Below, piece by piece: positions 7,283-15,455 of a DNA stretch of 16,097 nucleotides. The notes beneath the pieces are model-generated. The model saw only the letters and a list, made by a program, of their open reading frames with translations, did not search any database and had not been told where the DNA came from. A program made the position numbers and the translations under genes. The DNA lies in the NCBI GenBank assembly GCA_947258735.1, contig CAMYJJ010000042.1, forward strand, positions 1 to 16,097, given 5' to 3'. Positions within the stretch are counted from its first letter, which is position 1, and every line of letters begins with the position of its first letter. Source of the DNA: Thermodesulfovibrionia bacterium (GTDB taxonomy: Bacteria > Nitrospirota > Thermodesulfovibrionia > UBA6902).

Positions 7283-8245
7283 TTATAGTACCCTTAATAA
7301 TCCGGTAATAATGATATTTAACAGAGCTAACGGAATAAAAAGCTTCCATCCCAGGCTCATAAGCTGGTCATACCTGTATCTTGGCAGGGTCGCCCTGACC
7401 CAGAAATAAAAGAATATAAACGCATACACTTTAATTACAAACCAGATAAGACCTGAGTATTCACCTAACAGGGGAAGTTCAGGCCCGTTCCAGCCTCCCA
7501 TGAAACAGACAACCGCCAGACCTGACATAATGAACATTCCCGCATATTCAGCCATGAAGAACAATGCCCAGCGCATGCCGCTGTACTCGGTAGCAAAACC
7601 GGCCACCAGTTCTGTCTCAGCTTCAGGCAGATCAAAAGGCACCCTGTTTGTTTCTGCAAACGCTGATATGAGAAACACAAAAAACGCAATAAACTGCGGA
7701 ATAACAAACCAGCTGTTTGACTGGGCATGGACAATATCCGAAAGATTGGCGCTTCCCGACATCATCATCACTCCTACAAGACTGAGTCCAAGGGATATCT
7801 CATAACTGATGACCTGCGCAGAAGACCTGAGCCCTCCAAGAAAAGAATATTTTGAATTTGAGGCCCAGCCGCCCAGTATGATGCTGAACGATCCTACTGA
7901 TGATAATGCAAGAATATACAAAATGCCGATATTAAGATTTGCAATCGAAAAGTTCTTCCATAAAGGCATAACGGCTATGGTAGACACACCTGCTATTACA
8001 CCGATAATCGGCGCCAGGAAAAAAATCGGCTTGTCAGCACGGGCCGGGATAATGTCCTCTTTAAAGAAAAGCTTCAGGGCATCTGCTATTGGCTGGAGAA
8101 TGCCATGCCAGCCCACTCTCATCGGCCCCATTCTGGACTGCATATGGGCTATGACCTTGCGTTCAAAATACTGGACATAGAGCAGGTGAATCATGAATAT
8201 GGTCACGATCACAATAATTTTGATAAACATCAATAATACTTCCAT
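7283..8245 (-). CDS. nuoH: NADH-quinone oxidoreductase subunit H
   Basis: Membrane subunit, homologous to mitochondrial ND1, that forms much of the quinone-binding tunnel and joins the peripheral and membrane arms. It has 320 residues, versus about 325 in E. coli, with about eight helices. Signature regions are RMGPMRVGWHGILQPIADA (38-56) and the acidic loop FAETNRVPFDLPEAE (196-210), continuing to EYSGMRWALFFMAEY (220-234). The C-terminal RYDQLMSLGWK segment is also typical. The ATG follows the nuoG stop by 9 nt, with AGGA about 5 nt upstream. No defect is seen. Confidence 0.97.
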   Translation of the reverse strand: MEVLLMFIKIIVIVTIFMIHLLYVQYFERKVIAHMQSRMGPMRVGWHGILQPIADALKLFFKEDIIPARADKPIFFLAPIIGVIAGVSTIAVMPLWKNFSIANLNIGILYILALSSVGSFSIILGGWASNSKYSFLGGLRSSAQVISYEISLGLSLVGVMMMSGSANLSDIVHAQSNSWFVIPQFIAFFVFLISAFAETNRVPFDLPEAETELVAGFATEYSGMRWALFFMAEYAGMFIMSGLAVVCFMGGWNGPELPLLGEYSGLIWFVIKVYAFIFFYFWVRATLPRYRYDQLMSLGWKLFIPLALLNIIITGLLRVL

Positions 8246-8254
8246 AATATCCTG

Positions 8255-10828
8255 TTAGTGCTCCTGCATTTTTTCTATCGTGACTTCACAACCTTCTATC
8301 CCCGGTGCCTTGGTTATGCGGTCCATTGTATATTTCATTAGCCTATACACCCCGTTGTCACGAAAGTTATTGCTGAATAATACCCTGTTGTCCTTGATAG
8401 CATCATCTATATATACAGGCGCTTCTCCGCTGCCGAGAGATGTCCGGAACCGGACCCTCTCCCCTCCTGTCAGTCCGAGCCTGTCTGCTGTTTCTCTGCT
8501 TATCTTCAGTTCAGGCACCGGACTAATCCTGTTAAGAGAAGGAGACCTTCGTGAAAGTGTTCCTGAGTGAAACAGCGGCTTATCCGGAGCAAGGTAGAAG
8601 TCTGCATTATATTCGCCTTTAGAATCGGTTACAGGAGGGATCTCATTTATTTTGCCCCTCAACGGTTCACCATGATATGGCCACAGGCAATGCCCCTTAC
8701 TAATCTCCCTGTAGGTCAGGTCACGGTACAGCGGGGAGACCTCTGCAATTTCATCCATAACACCTGCTGAATCCGGGTAGCTCATTTGGTAGCCCATTTT
8801 ACAGGAAATATCGGAAATAATCTTCCAGTCTTCCATACCGCGGGAAACCTGTACCGCCTTTCTCTGGAGCTGCACCCTTCTTTCAAGATTGGTATACGTC
8901 CCTTCTTTTTCTGTCCAGCCTTTTGACGGCAAAACAACATCTGCCATTTCAGCTGTTTCAGACAGGTACATGTCCTGTACTACCAGAAAGTCCAGCGCCT
9001 CCAGCGCCTCCCTGATAAAAGATCTGTAAGGAAGGTTGAAGACAGGATTATCACCCATAATATAGAGTGCTTTTATCTCCCTGTTTTTCATGCCTTCCAT
9101 CATTTCCATCATGGTGAGGCCCTCTTCTACCGGAACATTCCCCTTCCAGGAATCTTCAAACTTGTGCCTGAAATCATGAATACTGACAGGCCTGCCTCCC
9201 GGAAGCATATCAGGAACACACCCTGCATCTATCAGTCCCTGCTCATTGGGCCTCTCTGAAAGAAGGTAAAGACGGGCCTCAAGAAGATAGGTAAGCCCGG
9301 CCACGGCAAAAATTGACCTGTGTCCGTCATTACGCTGGACCAGATCCGGGCCGAATACTATGGATACTGACGGGCTTTCAAGAAGAATCCCGATCATTTC
9401 ATCAACACCTTTTATGTCAAATTTTCCCTTCAGTTTGTCAGAGAGCACTCTTATGCCGTTATCAACGTCCAGTTTCTCTCCCCTTACTCCTTTGCTCCTG
9501 AAAACAGACACAACAACATCCTCAAGCAGATCAGCCTCTTTAAAAACAGGAGCGTCTATCTGTAACGTACTGAACCTGTCCAGCCCTTTTGCATACCCCA
9601 GTGTTATTATCTTTGAACCTCTCATAGCTGCGTCTCTTATTGAAAGTCCCAGAACAGGGTTAATGGCCGTCGGATCTCCGCCGACAACCAGAATGGCATC
9701 AGAGTTTTTCAGGCCATCTATTATATTTGCTGTTATACCCTGGCCAAGCAGGTCCTCAAAGTATTTCTGGGCTGCTGCATACCCGATCCTGGACAGGGAA
9801 TCAATATTATTGGAACCGCATGACATACGCATGAACTTCTGAAATATATAGTTATCCTCATTCGAACAGCGCGCAGAGGCTATTCCCCCGATTGCACTGC
9901 CCCCGTCCCTGTTTTTTATTTCTCCCAGTCGGGAAGCAACTATATCCAATGCCTCACTCCATGTGCTCTCCTCAAGTTTTCCATTCTTCCTGACAAGCGG
10001 AACAGTAAGCCTGTCATTACTTCCTATGAATTCATACCCGAACCTGCCCCTGACACAGAGAAGCCCTTTGTTAAGCCCTTTCCCGATTTTGGGCACCACC
10101 CTTTTTATGGAATCGTCCCTTACCTGGACGGAAAGTGAACATCCGACACCGCAGTAAGCACATATGGTCTCGACTTCGTCCTGAATCTGCCAGGGTCTGA
10201 AACTGTGCATATACAGACGGCTCAGAATGGCGCCGACAGGACATACGGTAAGACAGTTGCCGCAGTACTCACATGCAAATGATTCAGATGAAAAAGGGGC
10301 CATCTTGGTCCGGTTTCCCCTGCCAACCATGGATATTGCCGAGGCCCCCTGAATGTCCCTGCACATCCTTACACATCTTGTGCATACGACACACCTCTCC
10401 ATATTGCGGGCAAGTATCACGTCTTGGTGGCTCTCCGGCACTTTCCTCTTGTCTTCCTTATACCTTCCCACCGTCGGTCCATACATATTGACCAGGTCCT
10501 GCAATTCACACTCTCCGGCCTTGTCACAATAGGGACAATCCAGAGGATGGTTTATCAGAAGAAATTCCAGGATGCTCTTTCTGACTGCTGAAATTTCCTC
10601 AGACTCTGTCCTCACGACCATACCGTCCGCTACCATCAGCTGACATGCGTTCTGCAGCTTTGGCATTCTTTCAACCTCAACCACACAGAGCCTGCACCCG
10701 CCATATGGTTTAAGCACTTCGTGATGGCACAATGTTGGAATCTTTATTCCGGCCTGTCTGGCCGCATTAAGCACTGACATAGGTCTATCGAGCTCAATCT
10801 CCCTGTCATTTATAATTAGCGATATCAT
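8255..10828 (-). CDS. nuoG: NADH-quinone oxidoreductase subunit G (molybdopterin-oxidoreductase-like)
   Basis: Large peripheral-arm subunit that carries electrons from NuoF/E towards NuoI. It has 857 residues, versus about 908 in E. coli. In order: a [2Fe-2S] ferredoxin domain with Cys34, 45, 48 and 62 (N1b); an NuoG-type [4Fe-4S] site with His94, Cys98, 101 and 107 (N5); two further [4Fe-4S]-type motifs with Cys146, 149, 152, 156 and Cys186, 189, 192, 196; then Cys223, 226, 230 and 258 (N7 type). A molybdopterin-oxidoreductase-like body (about 270-750) and a dinucleotide-binding-like C-terminal domain follow. The formate dehydrogenase catalytic Cys/Sec position, after NNxD...R, appears to be Gly349, so formate oxidation is unlikely. 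The second ferredoxin-type pair resembles formate dehydrogenase/hydrogenase partners. It lies between nuoF (44-bp gap) and nuoH. Confidence 0.95.
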   Translation of the reverse strand: MISLIINDREIELDRPMSVLNAARQAGIKIPTLCHHEVLKPYGGCRLCVVEVERMPKLQNACQLMVADGMVVRTESEEISAVRKSILEFLLINHPLDCPYCDKAGECELQDLVNMYGPTVGRYKEDKRKVPESHQDVILARNMERCVVCTRCVRMCRDIQGASAISMVGRGNRTKMAPFSSESFACEYCGNCLTVCPVGAILSRLYMHSFRPWQIQDEVETICAYCGVGCSLSVQVRDDSIKRVVPKIGKGLNKGLLCVRGRFGYEFIGSNDRLTVPLVRKNGKLEESTWSEALDIVASRLGEIKNRDGGSAIGGIASARCSNEDNYIFQKFMRMSCGSNNIDSLSRIGYAAAQKYFEDLLGQGITANIIDGLKNSDAILVVGGDPTAINPVLGLSIRDAAMRGSKIITLGYAKGLDRFSTLQIDAPVFKEADLLEDVVVSVFRSKGVRGEKLDVDNGIRVLSDKLKGKFDIKGVDEMIGILLESPSVSIVFGPDLVQRNDGHRSIFAVAGLTYLLEARLYLLSERPNEQGLIDAGCVPDMLPGGRPVSIHDFRHKFEDSWKGNVPVEEGLTMMEMMEGMKNREIKALYIMGDNPVFNLPYRSFIREALEALDFLVVQDMYLSETAEMADVVLPSKGWTEKEGTYTNLERRVQLQRKAVQVSRGMEDWKIISDISCKMGYQMSYPDSAGVMDEIAEVSPLYRDLTYREISKGHCLWPYHGEPLRGKINEIPPVTDSKGEYNADFYLAPDKPLFHSGTLSRRSPSLNRISPVPELKISRETADRLGLTGGERVRFRTSLGSGEAPVYIDDAIKDNRVLFSNNFRDNGVYRLMKYTMDRITKAPGIEGCEVTIEKMQEH

Positions 10829-10872
10829 ATCATTATATTTTCCGTTGTCATATTAAATATACTAATGCTCTC

Positions 10873-12126
10873 TTAAGATATATTTTTTTCCCTGATCCGG
10901 TCTTCAAACTCATTTCTGAAATGTTGTATCATGGCCTTAACAACACCTGCTGCGCCGTCTCCGAGAGGACAGAATGTTCTGCCGGTCATGGTACCGGACA
11001 CATACAGGAGAAGGTCTATGTCTCCGTCCCTTCCCTTTCCATTGTGTATGCGCTCAAGCACTTTCCTGAGCCAGTCAGTGCCCTCTCTGCAGGGAACGCA
11101 TTTTCCGCAGGATTCATGCTCAAAAAACTTCATTGCCCTGTAGGCAACTTTCACCATGCTTACGGATTCGTCCATGACAATGACGGCCCCTGAACCAAGC
11201 ATGCTCCCTGCTTCCTGCATCGATATAAAGTCCATTTTGCAGTCTATGCTTCCGGCCGGGAGCACAGGGGTGGAAATGCCTCCCGGAATTACCGCTTTTA
11301 ATGTGCCATTATTTCTTATACCGCCGGCATACTCATATATTATTTCTTTTAGAGAAATTCCCATGGGCAGCTCATACACCCCCGGCTTATTGACCGATCC
11401 GCTGACGCAGAAAAGTTTGGGGCCCGGGCAGTCCTCACTCCCTATCTTTGAAAAATCATCTCCCCCGTTCTCAACAATATATGGAATATTGGAAAGGGTC
11501 TCAACATTATTGACAATGGTCGGCATGTCCCATGCACCCTGGTTTACTGGAAAGGGCGGCTTGCTCCGGGGTTGGCCCCTCTTGCCTTCGATCGATTCAA
11601 TGAGCGCAGTTTCTTCGCCGCATATATACGCTCCTGCACCCTGGTATACAGAGATATCAAACTTTTTTCCCTTTCCAAGGATGTCATCGCCAAGATAGTT
11701 CCTGTCGCGGGCCTGGCTGATTGAGTTTTCCAGTATGTCCTTTGCTTCAGGATATTCGCCCCTGAGGTAGATATACCCATGCTCCGAACCGAGCGCAATG
11801 CCGGATATGATCATGCCCTCAATCAGGAGATGGGGGTTTTTCTCCAGAATGGGCCTGTCCTTAAACGTGCCGGGCTCTCCTTCATCGGCATTGCATATAA
11901 GATATTTGGGAAATTTTGGATCAGCTGAAGCAAAACGCCATTTCATGGCAGTGGGAAATCCGGCCCCGCCTCTCCCCTTAAGTCCGGATTTGCTGACCTC
12001 CTCAATAATGTCAGCAGGCTCAAGCTCAATCGCCTTTGTCAAACCTCGATACCCGCCCGCCTGCATATACGTATCAATATCTGCAGACTTCGGGTCGTCT
12101 ATATTTTTTAATAAAATATTTTCCAT
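10873..12126 (-). CDS. nuoF: NADH-quinone oxidoreductase subunit F (NADH/FMN-binding)
   Basis: Entry point of electrons: binds NADH and FMN and carries [4Fe-4S] cluster N3. From the ATG at 12126 it has 417 residues. GRGGAGFPTAMKW (51-63) and ICNADEGEPGTFKDR (77-91) are the nucleotide and FMN signatures, and GAGAYICGEETALIESIEG (163-181) completes the FMN fold. N3 ligands are Cys340, 343, 346 (SCGKCVPC) and Cys386 (FCPLGDGA). The frame can be extended to a GTG at 12141 (five more residues), but that start lies inside a 7-bp repeat; neither start has a clear ribosome-binding site, so I prefer the ATG. It lies downstream of nuoE, as usual for the NuoE-NuoF pair. Confidence 0.97.
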   Translation of the reverse strand: MENILLKNIDDPKSADIDTYMQAGGYRGLTKAIELEPADIIEEVSKSGLKGRGGAGFPTAMKWRFASADPKFPKYLICNADEGEPGTFKDRPILEKNPHLLIEGMIISGIALGSEHGYIYLRGEYPEAKDILENSISQARDRNYLGDDILGKGKKFDISVYQGAGAYICGEETALIESIEGKRGQPRSKPPFPVNQGAWDMPTIVNNVETLSNIPYIVENGGDDFSKIGSEDCPGPKLFCVSGSVNKPGVYELPMGISLKEIIYEYAGGIRNNGTLKAVIPGGISTPVLPAGSIDCKMDFISMQEAGSMLGSGAVIVMDESVSMVKVAYRAMKFFEHESCGKCVPCREGTDWLRKVLERIHNGKGRDGDIDLLLYVSGTMTGRTFCPLGDGAAGVVKAMIQHFRNEFEDRIREKNIS

Positions 12127-12135
12127 AACATATCC

Positions 12136-12163
12136 CGTCACGCGTAACGCGTCACCGGTAACT
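12136..12163. repeat. 7-bp tandem repeat, four units, at the nuoE stop
   Basis: Units CGTCACG, CGTAACG, CGTCACC and GGTAACT follow each other in exact 7-bp register. On the coding strand they alternate GTTAC and GTGAC cores. The last unit overlaps the nuoE stop codon (12162-12164), and the array fills most of the nuoE-nuoF gap. It is similar in placement to the arrays after nuoJ, nuoK and nuoN but has a different unit. Confidence 0.65.
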
Positions 12164-12626
12164 ACTTGTAGTTATTTAATATTTCCTCTATCGTCTTTTC
12201 CGTCAGGTTGTCATGAAAGTCAGTGTTTACCAGCATTGCCGGTGCAGTACCGCATGCGCCTATGCATTCCATTATTACCAGAGAGAACCGTCCATCCGGG
12301 GTCGTCTCATTGGGCTCCATACCATACCTTGATTTCAGAAAATCAACGAGGTCATCTGACCCGGCGATCATACATGAAATATTGGTGCAGATCTGAACAA
12401 GGTTTCGTCCTACAGGTTTGTGTTTGAACATTGAATAAAAGGAAGCGGTACCCCTTACCTTGGCTTCGGGCAGGTTCAGCACCTGTGCTACATGGTACAT
12501 GGCTTCATTGCTGAGCCAGCCGAATTCACGCTGCGCTATATACAGGACAGGCAACAGGGCACTCTCTCTGTCCGGGTATCTGCCTTTTATTTTTTCTATC
12601 TCCTGTAATGCAGTATCGTTTAGCAT
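12162..12626 (-). CDS. nuoE: NADH-quinone oxidoreductase subunit E (thioredoxin-like 2Fe-2S)
   Basis: The 24-kDa-type subunit that pairs with NuoF and holds [2Fe-2S] cluster N1a. It has 154 residues, versus about 166 in E. coli. A helical N-terminal part (about 1-70) includes ALLPVLYIAQREFGWLS and the VRGTASFYSMF motif. The thioredoxin-like domain follows, with all four ligands: Cys80 and Cys85 (CTNISC), Cys121 and Cys125 (CIGAC), in the family pattern Cx4C...Cx3C. The ATG lies 63 bp after the nuoD stop and has no clear ribosome-binding site. A 7-bp tandem repeat overlaps its stop codon. Confidence 0.97.
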   Translation of the reverse strand: MLNDTALQEIEKIKGRYPDRESALLPVLYIAQREFGWLSNEAMYHVAQVLNLPEAKVRGTASFYSMFKHKPVGRNLVQICTNISCMIAGSDDLVDFLKSRYGMEPNETTPDGRFSLVIMECIGACGTAPAMLVNTDFHDNLTEKTIEEILNNYK

Positions 12627-12689
12627 AATTGAATATGTGCTGTTAGTTGTTTTTCAGGAATTGCAAAAAAACCAACAACGACAGTGCTT

Positions 12690-13847
12690 CTATCTGTCAC
12701 AGAGTTTGGGTAAGGCTGCAACATGAACAAAAGACGGCGCCCTGATTCTCATACGGTAAGGCTTGCCTGAGCCGTCACTGACGATATAAAATCCGAGCTC
12801 CCCCTTCGGGACTTCAGTAGCTACATACATTTCACCATCAGGAGGTGTCTGCGGTCCTTTTGTGACCAGAACGAACTGGTGAATAAGGTGTTCCATATCA
12901 GAAAGGACCTTGTCCTTTGGCGGCAGGGTGAATTTCGGCGCGTCAGACATGATCGGACCTTCTGGTATTTTTTCTATACACTGCCTGATGATCGAGTTGG
13001 ACTGACGGAACTCATCCATCCTGACACGGTACCGGTCATATACATCACCATTTTTGCCCGTTGCCACTTCCCAGTCCACTTTGTCATAGACACCATAGGG
13101 ATTTGTTTTCCTGATGTCATAGGGTACTCCCGATCCTCTGAGGGTCGGGCCGCTGAGACCCAGGTTGATGGCCTCTTCCGCAGATATCACACCAATGCCC
13201 TTTGTCCTGCGAAGCCATATACGGTTTTTATCAATAAGTGTTTCATACTGTTCGACCCTGCCCGGAAATTCATCGGTAAACGCAAACACATCTTCCAGCC
13301 ACTTTTCGTCCGCATCATTTTTCAGTCCTCCTATCCGCGGATAGGTGACCGTCAGGCGTGCACCGCACAGTCTTTCAAACAGATCAAGAATCTTTTCTCT
13401 CTCCCTGAAACAGTATAAGAATACTGTCATGGCCCCGACATCAAGAGCATGAGTTGCAAGCCACAGGAGGTGGTTCACAATTCTGGACATCTCTGAAACA
13501 ATCGTCCTTATATACTGGGTTCTTTCCGTAAGTTCAATACCGAACACTCTTTCCACTGCTTCACAGTAACCGATGTTATTTGTCATCGATGAAATATAGT
13601 CGAGCCGGTCTGTCAGAGGAAGCACCTGCATGTAACTTCTATGCTCGGAAAGTTTTTCTATCCCCCTGTGAAGATACCCTACATAAGGAGTGCATTTATT
13701 TACTGTCTCGCCGTCCAGTTCCAGGACAAGCCTTAACACACCGTGGGTGGCAGGGTGCTGTGGACCCATGTTCAGGGACATCTCTTTTGTGGACATTCCG
13801 GGCTTTTTTTCGGATTGCAGTGCGACTGTTTCTTCAGTTTTATCCAT
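12690..13847 (-). CDS. nuoD: NADH-quinone oxidoreductase subunit D, short C-terminus
   Basis: The 49-kDa-type subunit, related to the large subunit of [NiFe] hydrogenases, that forms the quinone headgroup site with NuoB. It has 385 residues. The N-terminal [14 protein letters not shown] (27-40) includes His35, and LDYISSM (82-88) includes Tyr84; these correspond to the quinone-contacting His and Tyr known from Thermus Nqo4. The protein ends at [17 protein letters not shown]. Family members normally continue about 20 residues further, with an AD(V/L)(V/I)AIIGS...DxVxGExDR-type end. Neither other frame of the following 63 bp encodes that end, so a simple frameshift does not explain it. The ATG at 13847 lacks a clear ribosome-binding site; M18 and M23 are alternatives. 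Confidence 0.93.
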   Translation of the reverse strand: MDKTEETVALQSEKKPGMSTKEMSLNMGPQHPATHGVLRLVLELDGETVNKCTPYVGYLHRGIEKLSEHRSYMQVLPLTDRLDYISSMTNNIGYCEAVERVFGIELTERTQYIRTIVSEMSRIVNHLLWLATHALDVGAMTVFLYCFREREKILDLFERLCGARLTVTYPRIGGLKNDADEKWLEDVFAFTDEFPGRVEQYETLIDKNRIWLRRTKGIGVISAEEAINLGLSGPTLRGSGVPYDIRKTNPYGVYDKVDWEVATGKNGDVYDRYRVRMDEFRQSNSIIRQCIEKIPEGPIMSDAPKFTLPPKDKVLSDMEHLIHQFVLVTKGPQTPPDGEMYVATEVPKGELGFYIVSDGSGKPYRMRIRAPSFVHVAALPKLCDR

Positions 13848-13896
13848 AGCAGTACAATGTAAAAAAACTAAGTATACGGTTCAGCCTGCAGTCTGA

Positions 13897-14430
13897 TCAG
13901 GCATTTATATTCCACTCTTTGTCATGTGAGTGAAGGTCCTTGAGTTCTTCAAACCCCTTGTATTCGCGGTCCCTCTGCCCCTTTAAAGGATAGTCTTTTC
14001 TCAGTGGAAAGCCTTCCCAGTCTTCCGGCATGAGAATACGCCTGAGATCAGGATGACCGTTGAAGACGATGCCATACATGTCACAGGCTTCCCTTTCATG
14101 CCAGTCTGCTCCTGCCCATATCGGAACAACACTGTCTATTGCAGGATCCTCTTCAGGCACCAATGCCTTAATAAAAAGCCTGTGATTATATTTTATTGAG
14201 TACAGGTTGTAAACGACTTCAAAACGCTCTTCCCTGTCTGGATAATCAGCACCGCAGAGATCAGCAAGAAAGTTCATATAAATGTCCGGCTCGCTGAACA
14301 GAAACCGGCATATATCAGAAATCCTTTCCCGCTTAACCGTGACAAAGACCTGGTCCCTGAACTCCTTAACCTGGACTATGTCACTGAAAAACTTGTCATT
14401 CAGTTTGCGTACTATCTCCAGGGGCTCCAT
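13897..14430 (-). CDS. nuoC: NADH-quinone oxidoreductase subunit C
   Basis: The 30-kDa-type structural subunit of the peripheral arm, which packs against NuoD and has no cofactor. It has 177 residues and is a separate gene, not a NuoCD fusion as in E. coli. The family signature is clear: [20 protein letters not shown] (about 110-129), followed by [20 protein letters not shown] (130-149). The ATG lies inside the end of nuoB (19-nt overlap), with a strong AAGGAG 8 nt upstream, so translation is likely coupled to nuoB. A 49-bp gap precedes nuoD. Confidence 0.96.
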   Translation of the reverse strand: MEPLEIVRKLNDKFFSDIVQVKEFRDQVFVTVKRERISDICRFLFSEPDIYMNFLADLCGADYPDREERFEVVYNLYSIKYNHRLFIKALVPEEDPAIDSVVPIWAGADWHEREACDMYGIVFNGHPDLRRILMPEDWEGFPLRKDYPLKGQRDREYKGFEELKDLHSHDKEWNINA

Positions 14431-14960
14431 CTGAAATACTCCTTCCTGATTTTTTCCTGAAGTTTCATTACCCCTTCCATAAGTGCCTCAGGCCTTGGCG
14501 GACAGCCCGGCACATATACATCAACAGGGAGAAAGCTGTCAGCTCCCTGAACCACCGCATATGTATCAAAAATCCCCCCTGAACACGCACAGCTTCCCAT
14601 GGCCATGACGTAGCGCGGTTCCGGCATCTGGTCATAAACCCTTCTCACAACAGGGGCCATTTTTTTTGTTACGGTTCCGGCTAAAATAATGACATCAGAC
14701 TGCCGGGGCGATGCCCTGAAAACCACTCCAAACCGGTCAAAATCATAATGGCTTGATCCTGTTGCCATCATTTCTATGGCGCAGCAGGCAAGCCCGAACG
14801 TCATCGGCCAGACAGAAGAGCTCCTGCCCCAGTTAACGAGTTTGTCAATAGAAGTAACAATGGTGTTGGCCCCCGGAATGATCTTTGTCCCCTCTTCAAC
14901 CTGGACCAGATCCGGAATTCCTGATGTATCACCTGTACTGTTGTTTTCGTTTATTCCCAC
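14412..14960 (-). CDS. nuoB: NADH-quinone oxidoreductase subunit B (cluster N2)
   Basis: PSST-type subunit holding [4Fe-4S] cluster N2, the last electron carrier before quinone. It has 182 residues, versus about 220 in E. coli. The four N2 ligands are present: adjacent Cys59 and Cys60 ([10 protein letters not shown]), Cys124 (MGSCACSGG) and Cys153 ([10 protein letters not shown]). The start is GTG at 14960, overlapping the end of nuoA by 10 nt, with AGGGG upstream. The next in-frame ATG (Met53) lies too close to the cluster motif to be the start. The N-terminal 20 residues are polar and not conserved. Confidence 0.97.
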   Translation of the reverse strand: MGINENNSTGDTSGIPDLVQVEEGTKIIPGANTIVTSIDKLVNWGRSSSVWPMTFGLACCAIEMMATGSSHYDFDRFGVVFRASPRQSDVIILAGTVTKKMAPVVRRVYDQMPEPRYVMAMGSCACSGGIFDTYAVVQGADSFLPVDVYVPGCPPRPEALMEGVMKLQEKIRKEYFRWSPWR

Positions 14961-15322
14961 TCAAACGCCCCTTTCTTCCAGACATAGATATAACCGATAA
15001 GCAGAATGAATATGAACAGCATCATTTCTATAAATCCGAACCTGCCGAGTTTATCATACGCAACAGCCCACGGGTATAAAAAAACCGCTTCAACATCAAA
15101 CACAACAAAGAGCATCGCAACGATATAAAATTTAACAGAGAATCTGTACCTCGGCTCACTGACTGGCGGATTGCCTGATTCATAAGGAGAGAGTTTCTGT
15201 GCATAAGGCCTTCTCGGTCTTGTAATGAGACCAAGCATAAGGGTTCCCAGCCCTATTAATGTGGCGATAAGAATAACAATCGCTACGGGGAAATAATCTG
15301 TTGGGATATATGAACCGGGCAT
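14951..15322 (-). CDS. nuoA: NADH-quinone oxidoreductase subunit A
   Basis: Three-helix membrane subunit, homologous to mitochondrial ND3, next to NuoH at the junction with the peripheral arm. It has 123 residues, typical outside enterobacteria. The ND3 signature is clear: [16 protein letters not shown] (38-53), RYRFSVKFY (58-66), and the acidic helix [17 protein letters not shown] (70-86), with Asp76 and Glu78. The loop has YESG where many homologues have YECG, so the loop cysteine known as the active/deactive switch in mitochondrial ND3 is a serine here. It is the first gene of the operon. The ATG lies only about 10 nt downstream of a good -10 box, so the mRNA may be nearly leaderless. Confidence 0.96.
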   Translation of the reverse strand: MPGSYIPTDYFPVAIVILIATLIGLGTLMLGLITRPRRPYAQKLSPYESGNPPVSEPRYRFSVKFYIVAMLFVVFDVEAVFLYPWAVAYDKLGRFGFIEMMLFIFILLIGYIYVWKKGAFEWE

Positions 15323-15332
15323 AATATTAGTT

Positions 15333-15362
15333 TTTATACACGATAGCCAACCCCGCTGTCAA
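15333..15362 (-). promoter_or_regulatory. Putative sigma70-type promoter of the nuo operon
   Basis: On the minus strand, a perfect -35 box TTGACA (15362-15357) is followed after 18 bp by TATAAA (15338-15333). Transcription would start near 15326, about 4 nt before the nuoA ATG. An AT-rich tract with the 10-bp palindrome ATATTAATAT (15366-15375) lies just upstream and could be an UP element or an operator. No FNR- or ArcA-type site was recognised. Confidence 0.55.
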
Positions 15363-15441
15363 TGCATATTAATATTACTTATTCATTGTTTTGCCATACT
15401 TATTATCCCATTTTCTTCTTTTAAAAAAAATTGCGGCCTTT

Positions 15442-15447
15442 TATAAT
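15442..15447 (+). promoter_or_regulatory. Possible -10 box of the heme sensor gene
   Basis: A perfect TATAAT lies 8 nt before the ATG at 15456, with a T/A-rich stretch but no good TTGACA match at normal spacing upstream. If used, transcription would start at or next to the ATG, giving a leaderless mRNA. It may be chance in an AT-rich intergenic region. Confidence 0.25.
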
Positions 15448-15455
15448 ACTCCTTG

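Noticed and set aside
8255..10828. Formate dehydrogenase alpha subunit in place of NuoG
   Set aside because: The position between nuoF and nuoH, the NuoG-type His-Cys cluster and the missing catalytic Cys/Sec favour NuoG.
11156..11698. 180-codon plus-strand open frame opposite nuoF
   Set aside because: Antisense shadow of a strongly conserved gene, Pro/Ser-rich as expected from reverse reading.
11798..12427. 209-codon plus-strand open frame opposite nuoE and nuoF
   Set aside because: It runs antisense to two genes with clear cluster motifs, has no recognisable domain and spans their intergenic repeat; it is a shadow frame.
12627..12689. Frameshifted NuoD C-terminus
   Set aside because: None of the three coding-strand frames of the gap resembles the expected AIIGS...GExDR end, so a one-base error does not restore it.
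12879..13418. 179-codon plus-strand open frame opposite nuoD
   Set aside because: Antisense shadow; no domain and no promoter or ribosome-binding site.
13884..13902. Hairpin at the nuoC stop codon (GCCTG/CAGGC) as a terminator
   Set aside because: The stem is only 5 bp with a 9-nt loop and has no adjacent T run; an end here would uncouple nuoD from the operon.
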